From: JAKPUX01 sp964436305
GTDB taxonomy: Bacteria > Zhuqueibacterota > Zhuqueibacteria > Residuimicrobiales > Residuimicrobiaceae
Direction of reading: 5' to 3'
Length of the DNA: 13,044 nt
Assembly: GCA_964436305.1 (NCBI GenBank)
Contig: CAYTCI010000099.1
Location: 1-13,044 of the forward strand
The position numbers and the translations under genes were made by a program. Below are positions 6,604 through 13,044 of the stretch, one piece after another. The notes beneath the pieces were generated by a model that saw nothing but the letters and a program-made list of their open reading frames with translations, had not been told where the DNA came from and searched no databases. Within the stretch, counting starts at the first letter, position 1; each line of letters starts with the position of its first letter.

Positions 6604-8319
6604 ATGCTCACTTTTCTCTTCGCGAAAAACTACCTCCTGATCGACGAGATCCGCGTCGAGTTCACGACGGGTCTCAACATCATCACCGGCGAAACCGGCG
6701 CGGGCAAGTCCATTCTCATCGGCGCCCTCGGCGCCCTGCTCGGCGACCGGCTCGGCAGGGAGGCCATCCGCAGCGGCGCGGAGAAAGCGGTCATCGAGGG
6801 CGAGTTCCGGGTCGACCGCCTGCCTGCGGTCGGGACTTTCCTCGCCGCCCAGGAGATCGAGGAGCAGGGCGGCAGCCTGCTGCTGCGGCGTGAGGTCCAT
6901 AGCAGCGGCCGGAGCCGCTGCTTCATCAACGATACCCCCGTGCCGCTGACGGTGCTGGCGGAACTCGGCGACCTGCTGGTCGATCTCCACGGCCAGCACG
7001 AACATCAACTCCTGCTCAAGGTCGCCAACCACGGGCCTTATCTCGACGCCTTTGCCGGCCTGGAAGCCGATCTGGCGGCGCTCAAGACCGCCTGGCAGGA
7101 GTTGACCGCTGCGACCGGGGCCCTGCGCGTCGCTGAAGAGCAGGCAGCCGAGCTCGCCCGCAGCCGTGACTACAAGGCTTTTCAGCTGCAGGAGATCAAG
7201 GCGGTAGCCCCGGCGGCGGGGGAGGAGGATCAGCTCCTCGCCGACGAGCAGATCCTCAAGAACGCTGAACTCTTGTACGAACGCACCGCCCGTCTTTCTA
7301 CCCGGCTCTATGAATCGGAGGGCTCGGCGGCGGAGATCCTCACCGCGGCGGCCGCCGATCTCGGGCAGCTGGCGGCCATCGACCCGCTCTTCGAATCGAT
7401 GCGCAACGACGGCCAGAGCGCGCTCATCCTCATCGAGGAGCTGGCCAAGAGCGTGCAGCATTACCATCAGGCGATCTCGTTCGATCCGGAACGGCTCGAG
7501 AGGCTGCGGCAGCGCCTCGCCGCCCTGACCGCCCTCCGGCGCAAACATGGCGGCACCCTCGAGGAGGTGATCGCCCTCGGGCAGACCCTCGAGGCGGAGC
7601 TGGCGCTGGTCGATAACCTCGAGGCAACGCTGGCGCAGCTGACGCGGCAGCGGGAAGAGGCGCGCACCCGCCTTGCAGCGCTCAACGCCGCCCTCTCCGC
7701 CCGGCGGCAGCAGGCTGCACAGGAGTTTTCCGGCAAGGTGGCGGCGGCGCTGGCGCAACTGGGCATGCCACGAGCGCAGTTCGCGGTGGTCCTGCACCAC
7801 ACGCCGGCCATAGAGGAACCCTGGGTCCTGCTGGCGGGCGAAAAGGTGCGCATCGGCGCGCGCGGCAGCGACCATATCGAGTTTCTCCTCTCCGCCAATG
7901 CGGGCGAAACGGCCAAACCTCTGGCCGCAGTCGCCTCCGGCGGCGAGGTTTCGCGCGTGATGCTCGCCCTCAAGAGCCTGCTGGCCGAAAACGACCACAT
8001 CCCGGTGCTGATCTTTGACGAGATCGACATCGGCATCAGCGGGCGGATCGCCCAGGCCGTCGGCCGCAGTCTGAAGGGGCTGGCCCGGAGCCACCAGGTC
8101 ATCTGCATCACCCATCTGCCGCAAATCGCCAGCATGGCAGACCACCACCTGCTGGTCGAAAAACAGGGTGACGACCGCTCGACGCGCACAACCATCCGTC
8201 CTCTGGCGGAGGAGGAGCGCGTGGCCCAGGTCGCAGCCCTGATCGGCGGTGAGGTGGTCACGCCGGCCCATTTGCAGAGCGCCAGCGAGCTGATCGCCGC
8301 GGGCGCATCCGGAGTTTAG
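6604..8319 (+). CDS. recN: DNA repair protein RecN
   Basis: This 571-residue SMC-like ATPase matches RecN in length (about 550-570). RecN acts in recombinational repair of double-strand breaks, bridging or tethering DNA and working with RecA. Start ATG 6604 gives the typical N-terminus (MLTFLFAKNYLLIDE); the in-frame GTG at 6535 would add 23 unrelated residues. Motifs in order: Walker A GETGAGKS (29-36); the 'FINDTPVPL' and 'DLHGQHEHQLLL' segments typical of RecN; a central coiled coil (~150-370) with 'DYKAFQLQEIKA'; the ABC signature ASGGEVSR (444-451); Walker B with IFDEIDIGISG (470-480), Asp472 and Glu473; and the H-loop region 'ITHLPQIASMADHH'. The ribosome site is weak. SOS control is common for recN, but no known LexA operator is visible upstream. 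It is followed by a hairpin and a 141-base gap. Confidence 0.97.
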   Translation: MLTFLFAKNYLLIDEIRVEFTTGLNIITGETGAGKSILIGALGALLGDRLGREAIRSGAEKAVIEGEFRVDRLPAVGTFLAAQEIEEQGGSLLLRREVHSSGRSRCFINDTPVPLTVLAELGDLLVDLHGQHEHQLLLKVANHGPYLDAFAGLEADLAALKTAWQELTAATGALRVAEEQAAELARSRDYKAFQLQEIKAVAPAAGEEDQLLADEQILKNAELLYERTARLSTRLYESEGSAAEILTAAAADLGQLAAIDPLFESMRNDGQSALILIEELAKSVQHYHQAISFDPERLERLRQRLAALTALRRKHGGTLEEVIALGQTLEAELALVDNLEATLAQLTRQREEARTRLAALNAALSARRQQAAQEFSGKVAAALAQLGMPRAQFAVVLHHTPAIEEPWVLLAGEKVRIGARGSDHIEFLLSANAGETAKPLAAVASGGEVSRVMLALKSLLAENDHIPVLIFDEIDIGISGRIAQAVGRSLKGLARSHQVICITHLPQIASMADHHLLVEKQGDDRSTRTTIRPLAEEERVAQVAALIGGEVVTPAHLQSASELIAAGASGV

Positions 8320-8340
8320 CCACGCGCAGGGGCGCGCTGG
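8320..8340 (+). terminator. Stem-loop immediately after recN
   Basis: CGCGC (8323-8327) pairs with GCGCG (8332-8336) over an AGGG loop. CCA (8320-8322) extends the stem to TGG (8338-8340) across one bulged C. It begins at the base after the recN stop codon. There is no T tract, so a rho-independent role is uncertain; it may protect the 3' end instead. Confidence 0.35.
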
Positions 8341-8460
8341 TGTTGACAGGCGGGTTGAGGTCGGGATTCGGAGCATCCACAGTTCGCAACGCTACCGGGG
8401 TTGAAGAGGTCAGGCAGCCGATCTACCTTAACTGACAGGCATCCAAGCAGCGAGGTTCAC
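8341..8460 (+). promoter_or_regulatory. Leader region of the TPR gene with a lone TTGACA
   Basis: A perfect -35 hexamer TTGACA (8343-8348) is present, but no acceptable -10 lies 16-19 bases downstream, so this is only a weak promoter candidate. The octamer TGACAGGC occurs at 8344-8351 and again at 8433-8440. A looser repeat, GGGTTGAGGTC (8352-8362), recurs as GGGTTGAAGAGGTC (8398-8411). GAGG (8452-8455) is the ribosome site for ATG 8461. No gene or structured RNA is recognised. Confidence 0.25.
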
Positions 8461-9498
8461 ATGAAAAGCTATTCCCGTTCCGTCTGGGCGGTGGTCATCG
8501 CCCTGGTGATCATTTTTGTTGGCCTTTTTCTGGTCTGCGCCCAGCGCCGCGGCACCGTCGCCAGCGGCGACGACATGGCCAGTAACGACGACCAGTTCCG
8601 CCAGGAGCTGCTGCAGTTGCTCGACCTGACCGAGGGCGACAGCAGCAAGGATTCATCGAGCGACATGCTGGCGTCCGGCAACACCGACTCCACCACCGAT
8701 GCCGACAACCTGGCCCTCTCCGACGATGAGATGCTGGCTCTGCTCGGCGCCGAGAATGAAACCGGCAACGAAGCCGCCGCCGCCAACAAGGAGTCAGCCA
8801 CACCACAAAAAGAGCAAAAAGAGCGCACCCAGGGCGGAAAAGCCCCCGCCAGCGGTGAGGGGCTGCTCGAAACCAAACCCTCGACGACCCCGGGTACCAT
8901 GGGCCTGACGCCCGAGATGTTCGCCAGGATGCGCACCGACATCAGCCGCCTTGAAGCCGATCTCGAGAAGCGCAGCGCTACGGTCGACAGCCTGCAGAAC
9001 ATCATCACCAATCGCAATGCCCGGCTGCAGGAGCTCGAGGCCCAGAAGAGCAAACGGGCCGCGGTGACGCCGGTCGTGACGGCCAACAGCCTCAAAAAAC
9101 CGGCCCGCTCCGCCCCCGGCAGCAGCGGCAGCGCCTTTAACGCGGCCTATGAAGCGGCCCGTACGCTCTTCGAAGCCCACAAGTATCAGGCGGCCATCGA
9201 TGCCTTTACACGCCTGCTCGCGGACAATCCCGATCACTCCATGGCGGATAACTGCCAGTACTGGATCGGCGAGTGCTACTTCGGCATGCGCGAGTACCAA
9301 AAGGCCGTCGTCGAATTCCAGAAGGTCTTCGCTTTCTCCGAAACCGACAAGCACGACGATGCCCAGCTGATGATCGGCCTCTCCTATGTGCGCAGTAATC
9401 AGGCGGATATGGCCCAGAAGGCCTTCGGCACCTTTCTCGACACCTATGCTGGCAGCGAATATACCTCGGTCGCGAAACGCTATTACCGTTCCATCTAA
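8461..9498 (+). CDS. Membrane-anchored coiled-coil/TPR protein, YbgF/CpoB-like
   Basis: The 345-residue product starts at ATG 8461 (GAGG 5 bases upstream); an in-frame TTG at 8401 lacks such a site. Residues 8-27 form one hydrophobic segment after a Lys/Arg start. No signal-peptidase site is obvious, and the Cys26 context (FLVC) is not a lipobox, so this is likely an inner-membrane anchor with the rest in the periplasm. Residues ~35-140 are an acidic, Ser/Asp/Glu-rich, probably disordered linker with two short hydrophobic motifs, 'FRQELLQLLDL' (46-56) and 'DEMLALLG' (89-96). Residues ~148-199 are a coiled coil. Residues ~223-345 hold about three TPRs ('YEAARTLFEAHKYQAAIDAF', 'QYWIGECYFGMREYQKAVVEF', 'GLSYVRSNQADMAQKAFGTF'). 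Coiled coil plus C-terminal TPRs is the layout of YbgF/CpoB, which links Tol-Pal and peptidoglycan synthesis in proteobacteria. No tol or pal gene is in the window, so that role is not established here. dnaE starts 14 bases later, suggesting co-transcription. Confidence 0.85.
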   Translation: MKSYSRSVWAVVIALVIIFVGLFLVCAQRRGTVASGDDMASNDDQFRQELLQLLDLTEGDSSKDSSSDMLASGNTDSTTDADNLALSDDEMLALLGAENETGNEAAAANKESATPQKEQKERTQGGKAPASGEGLLETKPSTTPGTMGLTPEMFARMRTDISRLEADLEKRSATVDSLQNIITNRNARLQELEAQKSKRAAVTPVVTANSLKKPARSAPGSSGSAFNAAYEAARTLFEAHKYQAAIDAFTRLLADNPDHSMADNCQYWIGECYFGMREYQKAVVEFQKVFAFSETDKHDDAQLMIGLSYVRSNQADMAQKAFGTFLDTYAGSEYTSVAKRYYRSI

Positions 9499-9512
9499 AC
9501 AAGAGTCCCTGC

Positions 9513-12500
9513 GTGAGCCGGTTTGTCCATCTCCATAACCATTCCCATTACAGCCTCCTTGACGGGGCGTGCCGCATTGAAGATCTCGTGGAGCAGGCGG
9601 GCAAATCCGGCATGCCCGCTATCGCCCTGACCGATCACGGCTGCATGCATGGGGCGATCAGTTTTTACAAAAAATGCGGCAAGGCGGGCATCAAACCCCT
9701 GGTCGGCGCCGAGGTCTACGTCGCGCCGGGGAGCCGCACCGAGAAACAACCGGATCCCGGCACCGGCGGCACCGCTTTCCATCTGGTGCTGCTCTGCAAG
9801 GATATGACCGGTTACCGCAACCTGATGAAGCTGGTCTCCGCGGGCTACCTCGATGGCTTTTACTACAAGCCGCGTGTCGATCGCGCCCTGTTGCGGCAGC
9901 ACCATGAGGGGCTGATCGCCCTCAGCGCCTGCCTCAAGGGCGAGGTCAGTCAGCGGCTGCTGCGCGAGAGCGAGGTCCGCAGCCGTGAGACCGCCGCCGA
10001 ATACCGCGATCTCTTTGGCGAGGATTTCTACCTCGAGGTGCAGAACCATGGCATCCCCGAGGAGGAGACCGCCCGTAATGCGATCTTCGCCATGGCCCGC
10101 GATCTGAACATCAAGGTGGTCGCCACCAACGACATCCATTATCTCAAGCGGGAGCACGCCGAAGCCCACGATATCCTCCTCTGCCTGCAGACCGGCAAGG
10201 ACCTCGAGGATACCACCCGCATGCGCTACAATACCCGGGAGCTCTATTTCAAGAGCGAGGAGGAGATGGCCGAGGCCTTCCCCGACCATCCCGAGGCCCT
10301 GCTCAACACCCTGGAGGTCGCCGAAAAGTGCGATCTCCACCTCGACTCCCGCACCTTCCATCTGCCGGTCTTTCAGCTGCCAGCGGAGCACGCCGGCAAG
10401 AATCTCGACGATTATCTCGCCGAGGTGGCCTGGGCCGGGCTGCGCGAGCGCTACGCCACCATCACCCCCGAGCTGGAAAAGCGGCTGCAATATGAACTCG
10501 ATATGATCCGGCAGATGGGTTACGCCGGCTATTTCCTCATCACCGCCGACTTTATCAGCTACGCCCGCAGTCAGCGCATCCCGGTCGGACCCGGCCGCGG
10601 TTCGGCCGCCGGCAGCCTTGTGGCCTATGTCCTCAAGATTACCAGCCTCGATCCGATCCGCTATGATCTGATCTTCGAGCGCTTCCTCAACCCCGAGCGC
10701 ATCTCGATGCCGGACATCGACATCGACTTTTGCTACGAGCGTCGCGAAGAGGTGATCCGCTACGTCAAGGAGAAGTACGGCTACAGCAACGTCTGCCAGA
10801 TCATCACCTTCGGTACGATGGCTGCGCGCGCGGTGATCCGCGATGTCGGCCGTGTCCTCAAGATGAACTATTCCGAGGTGGACCGCATCGCCAAGCTGGT
10901 GCCCGAGCAGCTCAAGATCAAGCTCGCGGAGGCGATCAAGAATGTCGCCGAGTTGCGCCAGATTGCGGAGAAGGACGAGATCGGCCGCCGGCTGATCGAA
11001 CACAGCCTGGTGCTCGAGGGACTGGCCCGGCATGCCTCGACCCATGCCGCCGGTGTCCTCATCACTCCCGAGGAGCTCACCAATTACGTCCCCCTCTACA
11101 AGACCAAGGAAGGCGACATCACCACCCAGTACGACATGAAGTCGCTCGAGGAGGTGGGGCTGCTCAAGATGGACTTTCTCGGTCTGCGCACCCTGACGGT
11201 CATCCAGAAAGCCATCGATGCCGTGGCGGCGCGTGGCATCCAGGTCGACATCGATACCATCCCGCTCGACGATCCCCGGGTCTATGAGGTCTTCGCCCGT
11301 GGTGAGACCATCGGCCTCTTCCAGTTTGAAAGCTCCGGCATGCAGGAGTATTTGAAGAAACTCAAGCCGACCTGCCTCGAGGATCTCATCGCCATGAATG
11401 CCCTCTACCGGCCGGGGCCGATGGATTACATCGACGACTTTATCCGCGGCAAGCGTGATACCGCCGCGGTCAGCTATCTTCATCCCCTGCTGCGGCCGCT
11501 GCTGGAGGAGACTTACGGGATTGCGGTTTACCAGGAACAGGTGATCAAGATGGCGACCGAGGTCGGCGGCTTCTCGCTCGGCAACGCCGACCTGCTCCGC
11601 CGCGCCATGGGCAAGAAGGATCTCGAGATCATGGCCCGGGAGCGCGTCCATTTCATTGACGGGGCGAACGAGCATGGCGTCGGCAACAAGGTCGCCGACG
11701 AGATCTACGACATGATGGCCAAGTTCGCCGGCTATGGCTTTAACAAGTCCCATGCCGCCTGTTACTCCCTGGTGGCTTATCAGACCGGCTACCTCAAGGT
11801 CTATTACCCGGCCGAATTCATGGCCGCCAACCTCAGCAGCGAAATGAGCAGCACCGCGCGGATCGTCGTGCTGCTGGAAGAGTGCCGCCATATGGGGCTG
11901 GAGGTGCTGCCGCCGGACGTCAACGAAAGCCTGGCCGACTTTGTCGTCGTCGATGGGCGCATTCGTTTTGGACTCGGGGCGGTCAAAAATGTCGGCCGTG
12001 GCGCCATTGAGGTGATCGTCGCGGGGCGCAACAGGCAGGGCCGCTTCCGCACCCTGGTCGATCTGGCTTGCGCCATCGACCTGCAGGCGGTCAACAAAAA
12101 GGTCTTTGAGAGCCTGATCCAGGCGGGCGCGATGGACAGCCTCGAGGGCAGCCGTGCGCAAAAGATGGCCGGCCTCGAGGAGGCGATCCTCTACGCCCAG
12201 GCCCTGAACCAGCGCGCCGCCACCGGCCAGTTCTCGATGTTCGACGGCGCCGACAATACAGCGGAGGAGCAGGACCAGCTCCGTCCCACCCTGCCGCGGG
12301 TGGAGGAGTGGGCCGATGGCGACGCCCTCAACCGCGAAAAGGCGATGCTCGGCTTTTATCTCTCCGGCCACCCGCTCGACCGCTTTCGCGAAGACATCGG
12401 CGCCCTCAGCAGCGTCCCGCTCGCCAACGCCGGCGAGTGCCGCGATAACAGCAAGGTGCGCCTCTGCGGCCTCATCAGCGAGGTCAAGACCCTGCTCGAC

Positions 12501-12950
12501 CGGCAGAAACGCCCGATGGCCTTTTTCAAACTCGAGGACTTTACCGGCACCATCGAAGGCCTGACCTTTGCGGATGTATTCGACCGCTGCCGTAATGCGA
12601 TTGCGGTGGACCGGATCGTCATGGCTCTCGGCAAGATCAGCACGCGCGAAAGCGAGGCCCCCAAGCTCATCGTCGAGGAGGTCCTGCCGCTCGAGGAGGC
12701 GCGCACGCGCTACACCCGCAGCCTTTTCCTCTCGCTCGATGCCCGCCTGGCGGATGCCGCCCTGCTCGCCGAACTCAAGCAGACCCTGGACGAGTTCCGC
12801 GGCACGGTGCCGCTCTACCTGCGGCTGCACGGCGCCGATGCGCGGGACTATATTCTCCGCTCGCGCACGATTACGGTCACCCCCAGCCTGGCACTGCTCG
12901 ACCGCCTGCGCGCGCGCGTCGGCCGCGAAAACGTCTGGGTGGGGGCCTGA
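9513..12950 (+). CDS. dnaE: DNA polymerase III subunit alpha
   Basis: This 1145-residue C-family polymerase is the catalytic subunit of the replicative holoenzyme. Start GTG 9513 gives the typical N-terminus MSRFVHLHNHSHYSLLDG; AAGAG (9501-9505) is a modest ribosome site. The PHP domain (~1-280) keeps H6, H8, D17, D41, H42, E67, H90, C140, H179, D207 and H209. The palm has GPGRGSAAGS and PDIDIDF with Asp401 and Asp403, and the third catalytic Asp554 in MDFLGLRTL; the numbering is nearly that of E. coli (401, 403, 555). Further hallmarks are 'ARHASTHAAGVLI', 'GLFQFESSGM', 'NALYRPGPMDYI', 'YGIAVYQEQVI' and 'FAGYGFNKSHAACYSLVAYQ'. A helix-hairpin-helix region follows ('IRFGLGAVKNVGRGAIE'), then an OB fold ('VRLCGLISEVKTLLDRQKRP', residues ~985-1065) and a C-terminal domain ending NVWVGA. 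It is intact, with no intein or frameshift. It belongs to the dnaE1 type rather than PolC or DnaE2. Confidence 0.98.
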   Translation: MSRFVHLHNHSHYSLLDGACRIEDLVEQAGKSGMPAIALTDHGCMHGAISFYKKCGKAGIKPLVGAEVYVAPGSRTEKQPDPGTGGTAFHLVLLCKDMTGYRNLMKLVSAGYLDGFYYKPRVDRALLRQHHEGLIALSACLKGEVSQRLLRESEVRSRETAAEYRDLFGEDFYLEVQNHGIPEEETARNAIFAMARDLNIKVVATNDIHYLKREHAEAHDILLCLQTGKDLEDTTRMRYNTRELYFKSEEEMAEAFPDHPEALLNTLEVAEKCDLHLDSRTFHLPVFQLPAEHAGKNLDDYLAEVAWAGLRERYATITPELEKRLQYELDMIRQMGYAGYFLITADFISYARSQRIPVGPGRGSAAGSLVAYVLKITSLDPIRYDLIFERFLNPERISMPDIDIDFCYERREEVIRYVKEKYGYSNVCQIITFGTMAARAVIRDVGRVLKMNYSEVDRIAKLVPEQLKIKLAEAIKNVAELRQIAEKDEIGRRLIEHSLVLEGLARHASTHAAGVLITPEELTNYVPLYKTKEGDITTQYDMKSLEEVGLLKMDFLGLRTLTVIQKAIDAVAARGIQVDIDTIPLDDPRVYEVFARGETIGLFQFESSGMQEYLKKLKPTCLEDLIAMNALYRPGPMDYIDDFIRGKRDTAAVSYLHPLLRPLLEETYGIAVYQEQVIKMATEVGGFSLGNADLLRRAMGKKDLEIMARERVHFIDGANEHGVGNKVADEIYDMMAKFAGYGFNKSHAACYSLVAYQTGYLKVYYPAEFMAANLSSEMSSTARIVVLLEECRHMGLEVLPPDVNESLADFVVVDGRIRFGLGAVKNVGRGAIEVIVAGRNRQGRFRTLVDLACAIDLQAVNKKVFESLIQAGAMDSLEGSRAQKMAGLEEAILYAQALNQRAATGQFSMFDGADNTAEEQDQLRPTLPRVEEWADGDALNREKAMLGFYLSGHPLDRFREDIGALSSVPLANAGECRDNSKVRLCGLISEVKTLLDRQKRPMAFFKLEDFTGTIEGLTFADVFDRCRNAIAVDRIVMALGKISTRESEAPKLIVEEVLPLEEARTRYTRSLFLSLDARLADAALLAELKQTLDEFRGTVPLYLRLHGADARDYILRSRTITVTPSLALLDRLRARVGRENVWVGA

Positions 12951-12951
12951 T

Positions 12952-13044
12952 CTGGCAGCGGCCAAAAAGATAACCGATGCCGAGATCGCCCGCCGCCTCG
13001 CGAATCTGGTGGAGGGTACCCAGCTGGGGCTCGAGGAAGCCGAG
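12952..13044 (+). CDS. Possible start of a further gene, cut by the window edge
   Basis: The frame beginning at CTG 12952 stays open to the window end and reads LAAAKKITDAEIARRL and on to 'GTQLGLEEAE', with the Ala/Glu/Arg/Leu-rich composition and GC-ending codons of the neighbouring genes. The other two frames read as unlikely protein or stop. No ATG or GTG start lies in this frame near the dnaE stop; the nearest ATG (12838) is inside dnaE and gives an improbable lead-in. The start could be CTG 12952 (with a G-rich stretch, 12937-12945, upstream) or could be hidden by a sequence error. The product is not recognised from ~30 residues. Confidence 0.4.
   Translation, partial: MAAAKKITDAEIARRLANLVEGTQLGLEEAE

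Noticed and set aside
6505..8376. 623-codon open frame on the - strand opposite recN
   Set aside because: It is opposite intact recN, with no motifs, and its composition is typical of antisense shadows in GC-rich DNA.
8530..8545. Lipoprotein signal in the TPR protein (Cys26)
   Set aside because: The residue before the cysteine is Val and the context FLVC does not fit the lipobox, which needs a small residue there; a plain membrane anchor fits better.
9495..12965. 1156-codon open frame on the - strand opposite dnaE
   Set aside because: It lies entirely opposite an unmistakable dnaE. Its translation is a monotonous Ala/Val/Gly/Asp/His-rich string without family motifs, as expected from GC-rich codons read backwards.
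1..13044. CRISPR array, tRNA, insertion sequence or phage genes
   Set aside because: I saw no regularly spaced repeats, cloverleaf-like sequence, transposase motifs or flanking terminal repeats in the window.

Overview
The window holds six complete genes, all on the + strand, plus the probable start of a seventh at the right edge. From about 1.9 kb onward the DNA is GC-rich (hand-counted 60-base samples give about 58-72% GC) and shows the codon use of one genome. Two secreted proteins end in a type IX secretion (T9SS) / FlgD-like C-terminal sorting domain with a [F/Y]PNPF motif. One of these has the two-propeller layout of PorZ. This points to the FCB group (Bacteroidota and relatives). The high GC and the 'NPFNPET'-type domain fit a Calditrichota/KSB1-like or similar uncultured lineage better than classical Bacteroidota. 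The phylum is inference; DnaE or RecN phylogeny would settle it.

Left part (1-3754): a probable intrinsic terminator of an upstream gene and a candidate promoter precede a 1196-residue secreted protein. It carries a pectate-lyase-like right-handed beta-helix, a second beta-helix, a TPR-like helical segment and a T9SS sorting domain. The first ~1.8 kb is strongly AT-rich (samples of 28-33% GC) and the composition jumps at the junction of the two beta-helices, so the gene looks like a mosaic with a foreign N-terminal module.

Middle part (3780-6428): ribH (lumazine synthase, riboflavin pathway) is followed after 3 bases by a secreted 724-residue protein with 14 propeller-blade units (two seven-bladed propellers) and a C-terminal sorting domain. 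This is the architecture of PorZ, a component of the T9SS cell-surface attachment complex. Gaps of 25 and 3 bases suggest these genes are co-transcribed with the beta-helix gene.

Right part (6429-13044): after a 175-base intergenic stretch with an AT-rich promoter-like patch and a GC-rich hairpin come recN (recombinational repair ATPase), a membrane-anchored coiled-coil/TPR protein resembling YbgF/CpoB, and dnaE (replicative DNA polymerase III alpha). The TPR gene and dnaE are 14 bases apart. DnaE keeps the full set of expected metal ligands in its PHP domain, so intrinsic proofreading is likely. The last ~90 bases appear to open another reading frame.

I found no CRISPR array, tRNA, rRNA, insertion sequence or recognisable defence system. 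The most unusual items are the mosaic secreted beta-helix/TPR protein and the co-location of PorZ-like and T9SS-cargo genes around ribH.
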